From positions 27,432,744 to 27,496,743 of the forward strand of contig CM022670.1 in the NCBI GenBank assembly GCA_012295275.1: DNA of 64,000 nt, in the 5' to 3' direction. The DNA is from Chrysomallon squamiferum. Its lineage: Eukaryota; Mollusca; Gastropoda; Neomphalida; Peltospiridae. The position numbers and the translations under genes were made by a program. Positions 1 through 18,600 of the stretch are shown piece by piece (the stretch's first letter is position 1; the number at the start of each line of letters is the position of its first letter). Under the pieces are notes generated by a model. That model searched no databases, had not been told where the DNA came from, and saw nothing but the letters and a program-made list of their open reading frames with translations.

Positions 1-354
1 TTAATTTGTATTATTATTATTTTTTTTACACATTAATAATAATTATTATTATATATCCTAAAAGTTTTCCATGTTATTGTATTCTATTTTACCAGAAAAT
101 ACTTGTGTTTAACTGTATCCACTGTGATGGACATTGCAATTTTAAGTGGTTTTCTGTCTACCGTGTTCTTCTGTTTGGAAGCCCCGCATGTTGCCCACGA
201 CAGCGACTCCTTCACCAGTTGCTTTTGGCACAGTCTTCACAAATTCTGTGTTATATTTATCATACTTTTTTGCTCTGTCTATTTCAAGGTATAACTGAAC
301 ACAAATGTGATTTTAAAGATTTAGAAAGCGAGATGTTTCTTTTTCTAATCTCCT

Positions 355-399
<45 letters not shown>

Positions 400-1060
400 T
401 AATAATAATAATAATTTAAACATTTAAAAATGGAAGAAAGACAATTTAAAAATGTTTAAAACAATTAAATAAAAAATATATTTGCTTATTCGTTTATTCA
501 TACATTCATTTAATACAATATAATTACAGTTATGGACATTTTTGTCTTCTTTTGTTGCACGTATTTTTATTTTTATTTATTTTTTGTTTGTTTGTTTTTA
601 TTTTGTTAAACAATTTAAGGAGAATTTGATTTAAAACGAAAGAGTATAAGTACATTTTTAGAATGACTATAAAAATGTTGAGCAAAAATTATTTAATGAT
701 TAACGATGAAAAGAAATTCCAAATGAATGAAACCCGTTAACTAGATGGTTGTATACAAAAAAGGCATCAATAATAAATCATTAAATTACAAGTGTGTATT
801 ATTATTATTATCATCATCATCATCACCACTACAACTGCTACACCATTCTTCCTACTACAACTATTACTACTACTGCTTGTAACCAACTAACATGTTACAT
901 TAACTTTAATTATAATAGTGAATATTTGGAAAGCCTGATATTAATAAACGAAATACATTTGGATAGTTACGCTGAAGAATTAATTTAAAGGTAACAATAA
1001 GTAATATACACAAAATAATAATGATTAATGGACGTATTAAAAAAAAAAATATTGTTTCAT

Positions 1061-1091
<31 letters not shown>

Positions 1092-1150
1092 TAATAATAA
1101 TAACATATATATATATATAATTCATTCATTCACATCGCGTATGCAACTAC
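1..1150. other. Intergenic AT-rich DNA with microsatellites
   Basis: I see no gene here. The stretch is dominated by A/T runs and simple repeats: an (AAT)n tract at about 356-413, a TAT/ATC/ACC triplet tract at about 797-830, and a compound (GT)n-(GA)n-(ATA)n-(AT)n block at about 1061-1120. Short open frames at 6-359 and 794-988 are biased in composition, cross these repeats and have no flanking splice signals, so I treat them as chance. Confidence 0.7.
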
Positions 1151-1299
1151 TGACTCTGACAATATTCTCTTAAAAATCGTTAAATTTTTCGATTCATTTT
1201 ATGCGATTTAAGGAAGACGAAAACCGGAAGTTTACATTCTGTGACTTTATGCTTTGTAAAGCACGTTTCGAGTTTAGGCCGAACTTCTTTTTCTTATAG
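1150..1299 (+). promoter_or_regulatory. Probable promoter and noncoding first exon of the BTB-Kelch gene
   Basis: Base composition shifts here from simple AT repeats to a CpG-containing stretch (several CG dinucleotides between 1135 and 1282). A perfect ETS-family core promoter site, ACCGGAAGT, lies at 1223-1231. A possible splice donor (ATAG|GTAAAC) at 1299/1300 could join a noncoding first exon to the acceptor at 2118-2119, 39 bases before the ATG of the Kelch gene. The ETS motif is read directly. The transcription start and this first exon are inferred. Confidence 0.4.
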
Positions 1300-1613
1300 G
1301 TAAACTTTGATTTATTATCTGCAGTTTTCAGTATGAATGAAATTAAATAGAACAGACAGTCTGACACTCTCAATTTGCAGCAACAGTCATTTCAATGGTA
1401 CTGCACTTTCTTAGTTTCTGCAGTTTCTTGTAGATTCTAAGATTGTCAGTTTTTAACGTTTGTGTCAATTTTATCATTCGATTCATTGTATTTTGCATTT
1501 ACAGAACAAATCGGGCCAATATTTTTGAACATAAATAAAAACAAATGAAAAAAATAATGTCTGAGCATTGATTTTCTAAATATATAGACTAAAAGTGGCG
1601 TTTTTTTTTTTTT

Positions 1614-1928
1614 TTACACCAGCAACAAATAAAAATAAATAAATAAATAAATAAATAAGTAACCCCGGTAAAATAATAATAAAATAAAAAATACATAACA
1701 CAAAACAAACAAACAAAAAGAACTACATGTACCAAGCATTTGGTGATAGTGATTCATTTTCTTATTTTTACACCAGCAACAAATAAAAAAATAAATAAAT
1801 AAATAAAAAAAAAAGTAACCCTGGTAAAATAATAATAAAATAAAAAATACAAAACACAAAACAAACAAACAAAAAGAACTACAAGTACCAAGCATTTGGT
1901 GATAGTGATTCATTTTCTTATTTTGCAC
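1614..1928. repeat. 154-bp tandem duplication
   Basis: Two near-identical copies lie head to tail, with the same start word (caccagcaac) at 1617 and 1771, giving a period of 154 bp. A few bases of a third copy follow near 1926. Copies differ by single substitutions and by the length of an internal (TAAA)n run. The unit sits in the presumed first intron or upstream region of the Kelch gene. The 104-codon open frame on the minus strand here is only this AT-rich repeat read through and is not a gene. Confidence 0.85.
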
Positions 1929-2158
1929 CTCAAACTAGCTTACAGTAATAATAGTTAATTAAAAAAAAGAGACATATTTCTGGAAGGAATTGAAAAATTT
2001 GGTGTTTAGCTCTTGATAATGACATTTCCAAAAACTAAAGAAAAAAACAACAATAAACAATAATCAGAAAACTAATTATGCTTTCTCTAACATTGAAATT
2101 AATTTGATTTCTTTTCTAGGACAGTATAAAAAAAATATTTGAAGAACACCATCAAATA

Positions 2159-4910
2159 ATGGCCAATATTTCCAAAAGTGAAACTGTCAATATTTGTTCC
2201 TCAGAAGATGTAGATTTTACAGTTTTTGTTGGAGACTTTTGTTTAGGCTGCAATCGTAAAACACTTTCAGAACAAAGTGGATATTTCCAGGCAATGTTTG
2301 ACAGTCAAATGAAAGAGAGTTTGTCAGGATCAGTCACACTTCATGGAACTGATGCAGCTGATGTCATTCATGTGAAAACTCTGTTAACATCAGTACTTCA
2401 ACCAATTGCTATAGACACCTCTAATGTGTTTCCTTTAACAAGGCTGGCATCACTTTACCAATTTCACAATGTTCTTTCATCCTGTTGCAAGTTTCTGGTT
2501 AACAACATTACACATTCTAACTGTTTGAGTATCATGGATTTTGCTGAAGAATGTTTCTTGGAAGAGATTTTTTATCTTTCAAAGGTGCATTCATTGTGGC
2601 ATTTTCAACATGTTGTAAAGCAGGATGAATTTAAGAGTCTGACTCACAGCAGACTTCTGCAGTACTTGAATAGCTCATACCTCAACTGCACACAAGAGAT
2701 CACTCTGACTGATGCTATAGAAGTCTGGTTGGAACATCACAAAGAAGATTCATGGGACATGAGAGAAATTTTAGAGAATAATTTCTACCCTGATGATATG
2801 TCACATGATGAATTAAAGGTGTTGTTAAACAAAGACTGGGTAAATCAAAACAGTAAAATACATGACATAGTTCAGTCTGCTTTGAAAAGGAAACTGGAAA
2901 TAGTTGAACCAAGCCATGAGGTAAATCCAGTAAAAATTAATAATTGTGATCCATCTTCTTAAGACTAAAGACGTTTTGTCTTTACTTTTTTAGATATTTA
3001 ATTATTGCAAATTTTATATCTAATAAATTATACAGATTTATGGTCACATCCATTAACATGGATGAGTCAATTTACTATTAGACATTAGATTCATAATGTT
3101 AAAAAATACCTGGTGGTCCAGAGAATTTAAGGGAAATTCTTTTTCATTTAAATTTTATTCACAAATTTAAATAAAGAATAAAAAAAAAAAAAAAAAAATG
3201 ATGAAAAAGAAATGCCAATTTATTTAATGTTACGGTCTTAAGATGATGATCAAAAGTGGAATTAACTTAATGTAAATAAAATTATGAGGATTTAAATTTT
3301 CAAATGATATTTCATTATTGCTTTGAATATATTGGATACTAGCTAGAAATTAAAGTCTAAAACATTTTTTATTTGTCTTTAAAGGTAAGACACAGGAAAC
3401 TGCCACATGCTATATTACATCTGGATAGACACTTGCCAGGTGAAGAACCATTTCTTAAAACAAATATGTTTTATTTCAATCCTGAAGGCTGTGACATTGA
3501 ACCCATAGATCAAATAGAATCATCTGTCATTTGTAAACCAGTACCATTAGTAGGTGCTCCAGGCTTCCAAGCTACTGTTGTGGGTGAGGATATTTGAATG
3601 TGATGGTAATTGTTGTTTAAGTCTTGTGATACATAAAGCATGCATAAAACTATTAAAAGAAAAACAATAATTTCCTTGTGTTACTTCACAAGATACAGAT
3701 AGTGACAAATATCACATGTAAAATAACATTGTTTGCTGGATATGTTAAAGACTTAAAAAATCAAAAACTGTCAAAGAACTTTGTAAAAAAACATACTGGG
3801 TATGTCATTTACATGTATCTGATATATCTGCTGCTAGAACAAAAAAAAAAAAATAAAATTAAAATAACATCTGTTAATGTTTCTTTGTAAGATGATGTTC
3901 ATATTTCAAAATCAAAAACATTAAGTATTTGTAGACAATTATAAAGTAATCTAACTTTGCAGGAGACAAGATTTATGTTACTGGTGGAGAATGGAAACTG
4001 GGAAGGAATACATGGGAAATGAGAATGTGGATTTATAACTGCTTGTCACTTCAGTGGTTCGAGGGACCACGTCTGACTAAGCGACGTCGTCATCATGGAA
4101 CCTGCACTGATGGAGATCATCTGTTCCTATTAGGGGGATTTGGTGCATATCGCACCATTCTGGATGATGTTGAACAGTTAAATGTGCATACAGGTAGATT
4201 TGGCTTTACTAGCCTTTGTTAACTTTATACAGAGAATTGTTATATTTAATTATTGTTTGAATCACAGGTGTTCTAAACACAAGTATTTAAATATTCAGTT
4301 ATTTCATTAACAATTATTTATCATTTATAATTGACATATTGTTCAAACACTTTATTTATTTTTATAATCTGATATGGAGCATCAGAATTCTTACAGAAAA
4401 TGTTTGATCAAAATTGGTGACTTTTTGATTTCAGGAGAATGGTCTAACATTCCATCTATGCTTCAACCCGAATTTTCTCCTACAGCCACAGTCTGTGGTA
4501 GAGCTATGTACCTTTTTAAAACATGTATTCAGAGATATTCTTTTGATACATCTCAGTGGTCATACTTGACTCTAAGCAACCCAATCAGACTGAATATTAC
4601 ACATGCTTATGTTGAAGATGACATGATCTACCTCTGCAGTACTTTTGGTAATTCAGTAAAAGTGTTTAATCCTCATATTACTGAGCTGTCTGAACTGTGC
4701 AGTTTTCAGTCTGAATGTGGTAACTGTATTTTATATCGTAGAAAACTGTACTGGTTTTCAAGAATGTCTGACAGTTCAGCAGTGGAATATTATGACCTGG
4801 ACACAAGAAAGCATTTGGTTTTGGATAATGTGAAGAACTGTAGCCTGGAAGGAATTCTGTTAACTGTTCCAAAATATCCTTGTTTCAGGCTGTGCAAGAA
4901 AGAAGGTTGA
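2159..4910 (+). CDS. BTB-BACK-Kelch (kelch-like) protein, four coding exons
   Basis: Kelch-like proteins usually act as substrate adaptors of cullin-3 ubiquitin ligases: BTB binds the cullin and dimerises, BACK positions the propeller, Kelch repeats bind the substrate. Coding exons: 2159-2920, 3385-3583, 3963-4193 and 4435-4910, all with AG/GT borders and matching phases (0, 1, 1), giving 555 aa. The acceptor at 2118-2119 lies 39 bases before the ATG, so an upstream noncoding exon is likely. The BTB fold covers about residues 18-118 (core around SEQSGYFQAMF), BACK about 125-240 (EIWLEH-like helix read as EVWLEH), and Kelch blades start at about 320 (KIYVTGGEW, LFLLGGFG). The blades are poorly conserved and only some show the double glycine. 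Length is normal for the family. I cannot assign a numbered KLHL orthologue. It is tail-to-tail with TRIM23. Confidence 0.92.
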
Positions 4911-5070
4911 ATGAATCTTTTAAAGTGTAATTTGTTTGATAATAGCCTAAATATATTTTGTGTCCTTACAAGTCATTATTTTATTTCCTTCTGACAACCA
5001 GTGTTTGTTAGTCATAAAGAATGGTAACAAAATAACAAGCTCAGTTTAAAAGGGATTCTTTACTTTTTAG

Positions 5071-5160
5071 TTGATGTCAAGGCACAAATGCCAGGTACCA
5101 CCCAATGTCAAAACTTATTCTCATAGTTTACTAGTAACAAAGACTGGTTGGAGGATACAA
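5071..5160 (+). other. Possible alternative last exon of the Kelch gene
   Basis: A 90-bp stretch is bounded by a good polypyrimidine acceptor (tactttttag, ending at 5070) and a perfect GTGAGT donor at 5161. If the Kelch exon were spliced at 4905 (AAG|GTTGAA) instead of reading on to TGA, the phases fit. The tail residue after KKE would then be V, and the frame stays open for 18 codons to TAG at 5124-5126. This would give an alternative C-terminus about 17 residues longer. The donor at 4906 is weak, so this could equally be a 3'-UTR intron or chance. Confidence 0.25.
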
Positions 5161-5714
5161 GTGAGTAAACAAAATATATCTAAACCATTTATCATATATT
5201 TAACCCCACAAAAATCCACAAGAAAACCAAAAACAAACCCAAAACATAACCATCTAATATTTAAAACCAATAATTTTAATGGCATCAGCTTTAAAAATTT
5301 TAAATGTGAGTGTCGGTTGTCATGTTTATCAATTGTTTTCATATTCTTGTAAATTCAGTCAAAGCCATTAACTTTTATTAAATCATTCAAAAATTTCAAC
5401 AAAACCATGGTGCAATTATCTGTAAGTGAACAGCAAAACTAAATATGAAGAACTAGTTATTTAACAGTCATGAATTTTTGCCTGAAAGAAAATTAATACA
5501 TTAGTAAAACAGAATATAAATCTACACAAGGTGAAAACAAACTAACACAATAACCCTTTTTCTCATTCATCTACATCACTGCAGTACGAATTACCTAATT
5601 GGAATATGGAAAACATTATACATTTGACTAGAGCCATTATTATAAAAGTTGCATCTTTAACTTGGAATGCACTTTTACTCAGCTGAACACAACTGTATAT
5701 GCACCAACTTTCAA

Positions 5715-5720
5715 TTTATT
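5715..5720 (-). terminator. Candidate polyadenylation signal of TRIM23
   Basis: The plus strand reads tttatt, i.e. AATAAA on the minus strand, about 190 bases downstream of the TRIM23 stop codon at 5911-5913. It is the first canonical signal I see after the stop. Such hexamers are common by chance in DNA this AT-rich. Confidence 0.4.
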
Positions 5721-5910
5721 AGCACTAACTCACATATGCAAAATCAGGAGAGCACTCCAGCTGAAGACAGTTTAATTTCCCAGTAAACATTAAATTACAT
5801 GAACTAAAAATTCTGTCTTCCCAATGGACCTTCATGTGTTTTGTGTTAGCTTGTGTCTGTCTGTCCCAGTGTTTCAATTTTATATACTTGATAGAACTAC
5901 TGTTATAGTT

Positions 5911-13805
<7,895 letters not shown>

Positions 13806-14053
13806 TTTTGTCTGTTTTGGGTTATTTCCCCCTGACCTCCTGTCACTTTTGAAATAAATATTAGTATTCTTTTGATTAGTTGATATTCAAATATAAGAAT
13901 AAAAATATTATTACATTAATATTAACAGTAGATCTGTGATAAACTTATTTAGGTATAATATATAACGTTATTATGAAAAATACATTAAACTACATTTTAA
14001 CGATAAATCATGGTCGGAAATAGCTCAGTGCGTGATAGTACTGAAAATTCAAC
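13806..14053. promoter_or_regulatory. Divergent promoter between TRIM23 and a TRAPPC13-like exon
   Basis: Only 248 bases separate the TRIM23 ATG (minus strand, 13805) from the ATG of the plus-strand exon at 14054, so both 5' UTRs and a shared bidirectional promoter must fit here. The two ends carry mixed-composition sequence (a ccccctgacctcctgtcac stretch at about 13829-13849, and CG-containing sequence at 14011-14031) and the middle is AT-rich. In vertebrates TRIM23 and TRAPPC13 are also head to head. I see no TATA box I would defend. Confidence 0.55.
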
Positions 14054-14105
14054 ATGGAAGGCGGAAGAGAACGAGAGCAACTTCCGCAGCTTTTGGCTTT
14101 GAAAG
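14054..14105 (+). CDS. TRAPPC13: First coding exon resembling TRAPPC13 (partial)
   Basis: TRAPPC13 is a subunit of the TRAPP II/III vesicle-tethering complexes. The ATG at 14054 opens 17 codons ending LPQLLALK, followed by a strong donor (AAAG|GTAAGT at 14105/14106) in phase 1. Human TRAPPC13, as I remember it, starts with a short exon ending LLALK, also in phase 1, and lies head to head with TRIM23. Position, orientation, phase and the five-residue match together suggest the orthologue. I looked for the next exon (VMRLTKP-like) on the plus strand and did not find it in this window. So the rest is beyond a very long intron, or this is a lone exon, or the call is wrong. Confidence 0.42.
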
Positions 14106-14775
14106 GTAAGTTTATTTCTATTACTTTACATTATCAGACAACTGCATATGCATAAAAATTCAAATATATTGTAATTATGCAGTAAACTCCTTTCAATTAC
14201 AGTCAGATGATATAAAAGTATTAATCAAGAACGATATCATATAATTATAATACTCGAGACACTGACGGTGGCACTGACAGTTCTATATAATATATTATAT
14301 ATATAAAATATATATATATATAAAAACTACCTAATTTATCCTGAATAACAACTGCCTATAGTATTAGCTAATTCACATTTTCCGCTCTGTATACTGTGAA
14401 CTATTATTCTGTAGGTATGTGGACAAAAAATTCAAACACTACCAACTTCAACATAAATAACATTGCTGAAAAGAACTCTAAAAACCCTATAAAAGACAAC
14501 AAACATCATGTGATTCTGTTGAGTATTAAGGAAGTTACAGCATTTTAACGTTTTCAATTAACACTAATTAATTGTCCTATTATTTAATGTATTTGCATTA
14601 CAATGGCGTGACCAAAATCCTATTGTTTTTCACTAAAATGCATGTAACTTTCTTAATAATCAAATTTTATTAGTGAAATTTGGACTGAAGATAGATGGTA
14701 ACTAGTTCTCTCAATTCAAGCTATTAAAAATGCAATATAAATAATTAGTAATAAGCAGATTTTAATTCTGACGTT

Positions 14776-15240
14776 TTAAGAGATCCTGTTTCTCACTTTC
14801 TGTTTGGCAAATTGCAAACTTTGATGGTATCTCTCACAGTTATGGCACTTTCTTATCTGCCTGGTTTTCAGTGGGGACACAGCAACAGGCTTGGTACTGG
14901 GAAGAACAATGGTATTTTCTTCATCAGCCTGAGGGACTTCCACTGGCAGGATAATACATGACATAACTGTGAAAATAGTACTGGTCAGGTTCAGCTGATC
15001 AAAACATTCGTGACAAATGGAATCAAACATATTGAATTCCACAGTGTCACTGAGTTTCTTGAAAATGTTCAGAGTGTTGTCAACAAGTTTCTGAATTTGT
15101 GATGTAATATAATTCAAAACTGTATTTCTCTGATGACCAGTAATATTATTGGGGATATATGATTGAAGTTCTCTAAAGGTCTTCGCATGGCTTTTTTCGC
15201 AGCGAAAGACAAAAATAAACAATATTGAATATGTGACCAT
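14776..15240 (-). CDS. Unidentified protein, last exon or single-exon gene
   Basis: A 154-codon open frame ends in TAA or equivalent at 14776. The ATG at 15240 follows directly on an in-frame stop, so either translation starts there (N-terminus MVTYSILFIFVFRC, signal-like) or an acceptor lies within the first 25 codons. The body is not low complexity: a helical part (NTVLNYITSQIQKLVDNTL), a CHECF motif and a KCHNC motif near the C-terminus, which could be a small metal-binding site. A second frame, 15173-15451, is also open and overlaps the first, so a short intron or a frameshift may join them. I do not recognise the family. The gene sits between the TRAPPC13-like exon and its presumed intron 2 side, on the opposite strand. 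Confidence 0.45.
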   Translation of the reverse strand: MVTYSILFIFVFRCEKSHAKTFRELQSYIPNNITGHQRNTVLNYITSQIQKLVDNTLNIFKKLSDTVEFNMFDSICHECFDQLNLTSTIFTVMSCIILPVEVPQADEENTIVLPSTKPVAVSPLKTRQIRKCHNCERYHQSLQFAKQKVRNRIS

Positions 15241-15451
15241 TTAAGAAATTCGCCAAAGAAACTGGAATTCCATTGGGAAAGTTCTCTTCCAAGTGTTGGT
15301 TGGCTATACCAGTCCTTTGATTGGGGGATTTTCTTTTCCACTTCAAGTTAGGCGTCCCGAAAAGAAGGCCAACATAATAATGATTACTAAATTTCAAAAT
15401 TAGTTCATACCGATTGGCTTGAAGGCACTCACAAAATCCACAATCGTCCAC
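15173..15451 (-). CDS. Possible upstream exon sequence of the unidentified minus-strand gene
   Basis: This minus-strand frame is open for 92 codons and reads as ordinary protein (DDCGFCECLQANRYELILKF at its start). It has no ATG; a stop lies just upstream, and the sequence TAAATAG just before it at 15451-15452 could be a splice acceptor. It overlaps the 14776-15240 frame by about 70 bases in a different phase. A third phase is also open at 15114-15341. Candidate donors include CG|GTATGA near 15411 and CTG|GTATAG near 15310. Only transcript data can choose between these models, or show the locus to be a decayed gene. Confidence 0.3.
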   Translation of the reverse strand: MDDCGFCECLQANRYELILKFSNHYYVGLLFGTPNLKWKRKSPNQRTGIANQHLEENFPNGIPVSLANFLNGHIFNIVYFCLSLRKKPCEDL

Positions 15452-15545
15452 TATTTACAATCCATCGGGTAATAAATGTGTGACACAGAGTACAGTCATA
15501 TATTTATACAGCATCACAATCTGTTCTATCACTCATGTATCAAAC

Positions 15546-15620
15546 ATAGCTGAAATCGAGGGTAGAAATCACTTCAGTTTCACTTGAATTTTCAACCGCC
15601 ATGTTTGATTTTGAAGCCAT
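15546..15620 (-). CDS. Candidate first coding exon on the minus strand
   Basis: Reading the minus strand, the ATG at 15620 opens 25 codons (MASKSNMAVENSSETEV then ISTLDFSY) followed by GTTTGA at 15545. The same AG/T|GTTTG type of donor is used four times in TRIM23. The acceptor at 15451-15452 would close a 95-bp intron. The start is embedded in an ATGGCGG motif (15594-15600 on the minus strand), typical of YY1-type initiator regions. The composition (Ser/Glu-rich, no repeats) looks coding. It is probably the start of the unidentified gene at 14776-15451, but the frame does not connect cleanly, so the join is inference. Confidence 0.35.
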
Positions 15621-18600
15621 TTCGATGTTACAGCTCCTCTTTATGGCATTTGTAACTTTTCTCAGCTATGTCAGATTTCAATATAAATTCACATATAATA
15701 AAATTAAATATTGTTCTTCGCCTCCATCTACCTTAGATTATCCTCCGATATCGAAAACGACCGATTTTAATGTGTTGAATACGAAACAAATTTTCGAATT
15801 CTCCTCCGAAACGAACCAATTGACCAAATTGAAAAATTCGAAAACGAGTAAGTATACGGGAATTTCCCGCTAATTATACCATCAGGGATAACCGAAACTC
15901 CCAGCCCCTGACCAATGAGAAGCGATTTACGCAGAGACACCACTTGCCATCGGGGAGATTCAGGTCACACGGATATAGCAGAAAATGGCGGACGCAGTTC
16001 CGGCAGTAATACACATACCTATATTCTGTAATAATTATTTATATTTCAAAAAGCTAATTCTCATATAAATCAACAATTATTTCATTTTATTTCATGAGTA
16101 ACTAAATTACAACAGCTAACAAATTAACATAAACAATTAAATTCATCTTTAGGAACTGATGTAATTATATCCAAAAATTTATATGTGAAAAAAAAGAACA
16201 AAAAGTCTAACATATCATAATTTATTAAATGTAGTTTTATAGCACCTGAATGTAAATAAATAAATATTTAGAAACTTGGAAACAAGGGGAATATTCTGTT
16301 AAGTAGGTATTTTTGTTTTATTTTTAATGCCAGTTGATATTGTAAATTAGTGTCATTTTGTTTTCACCTGAAATAATACAGAGTTATTACTCACTGAAAG
16401 AAATTATTAGAAAATAGATATATCAGATATTTAAACATTTTTTCTTAGAATATTTTACAGACACACACACACACACACACATTTCACCAAATATTGAAAA
16501 AAAAAATCCTATTATTTTTCCAGTTAGCTATATAATTCTTTTATTAGTAATAAGCACATTAATATTTATATTATAATATATAATAATTATTCAGTTAATA
16601 AACAAACATAAAGTTGTAAACTCAGCAGATTAATGGAAACAGTGGTAGATAGTTTAAATTTAGAGAAGTAGTAAATTATTTATTTGGAGAACTGCATCTT
16701 ACTAATATAGCATAAAGAATTGCTAAAATTTAGTTTTTTTTAAATATTTAACTTAGTCATTACAAATATATTCTTAAGCAGTTAATTTCATTGTAATTTT
16801 TATAAACCACAGAAACAAAATTTTGAAAGAATTATAGCTCTTGTCCTAGTATGTTTATATAAATATATTAAATGAATATTAATTAACTTTTTTTTCACAA
16901 TTTATTTAAATTTTCTAATATCTTATTTACATAGTTGCTGATTAAACAATTTACATCAGTGTAGATTTATAGATTAAGATTTTATGAATTTTCATGTAAT
17001 AATTTATGTTGATGTGAATTTTGTAATTTAACTAACTGTTAGTTTATAATGAAAAGTATAAAATTCTGTTGTCCACCATAAAAAAAAAAAATCTATGTAG
17101 TTTTATGTCATTGTTCATTTCATCAGAATGCTAATTCCATTGAAACAAAGTGACTACAAAGACTGTGCTTCTATTAAATTGTATCTTTAAAAACAGTTTT
17201 GTTGATTACTTTCTGTTTTCTTTTTGTTTTGGGTTGGGTTTTTTTTTTTTTTTTTTTTGTTGTTTTTTATTATTTTGTCCTTTTTCTTAAAAGAATATAA
17301 ATTTTTATATACTTGTGAAATAAATATTTTAGAAGTATATGCATATTTTAATTTAGTTTTATTTCTCACACACCCATACATACAAACTCTTACATTTATA
17401 TTATTATTATTCCATAGTTATTGAGAATTCCATACATACATTTACAAGAACACACAGGCACAAATATACATTTATAATCAAGAAACAACAAAACACACAA
17501 TATCATGTAAGGTAAATGATTTTATTTCTGACTGTTCTATAAGTCTGTCATTACAAAGTTGAAAAGTTAAAACATTAAGTGGTATCACACCATCAATTAA
17601 TTTTGACATTACCAAGGTATCACAAGCCAAAATACAGTCTGTTGATCATCTTCACCAGTAACACATTTTCTGTTCTGCTTTTTAAAAAGTTTATGATGGA
17701 AAACAAGCAGCAGAAATCCATGAAGTCAAAAGTAACTTTTACAAACAGTCTGAAGCTGTTTATGAATTTAAAATTGTTAAAATAATGATAGTGTGTAATT
17801 ACAGGTTTCTGATTTAAGCTAAATGTTTTTTATTCATACAAAGAGCATCTTCTTTGACAACATGTTATCTATGTTCAAGATGGCCAGTTTAAATTTAGAT
17901 ATCAGTGTTGAATAATGCATAGCTATAATTATTGCCTGGGTGAAAAACACTGTGTTTCAGTAATAATTACAATTTATTGTCACAATAAAAATCTTACATT
18001 AATTATATATGAATGTCATTTAAATGATCATTTTATGGGATTATATAAATAATTTGTTTTTATTTAAGTTAGAAAACTGAAACTGTCATTTATTAAAAAC
18101 TGTAATAGCATTTTTTTTTGTCTGTCTTTCTTTTTCTTTTTAAAGCATTAGGTTTTCAGAATGAGGTAGATTAAGGAAAATAATGCATGATATCAGATTC
18201 TACAGAAATAGTTTTCTGATTCTGTGACATTACTGTGCTTGAAATAAAAAAGTTAAATCCAAATTCCCCTGCCACTGCATTAGAGTAAAACAAACAGTTG
18301 TTTTCAGTTAATACCCACTATTTTGGGCGAATGGGATAAATTAGTAAAATCCAATTTTCAGTTTGAAAAAAAAAAAATTAAAAAAAAAATAATAAAAATA
18401 ATAATAATAATAATATATATATATATAAAATAATGATAATAACATTTTTTTTTAAATTAAATGAAAAATAATTAATTACCAGAGTTCTTTGTATTTTATT
18501 TATTGAATAATAAATGTAATAATTTTCTTGACTTTAAATTTAACATTTTTTGTTTTCAATAGTATTAAATAATACTGAACAACCCGGTGAAATTCCAGTA

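Noticed and set aside
14010-14045. tRNA-like word (tagctcagtgcgtgatagt) near the TRAPPC13-like exon
   Set aside because: It resembles a tRNA D-arm, but no acceptor stem, anticodon arm or B-box can be formed around it, and it lies in a 5' UTR.
14401-14548. Acceptor-like tctgtag at 14414 followed by 44 open codons in a phase that fits the TRAPPC13-like exon
   Set aside because: The residues are Asn/Lys-rich, do not resemble TRAPPC13 and end in a stop; probably chance, though it could be a short alternative tail.
18112-18165. Strong polypyrimidine tract and AG suggesting an exon
   Set aside because: In every phase the downstream sequence stops within about 10 codons, so no useful exon follows.
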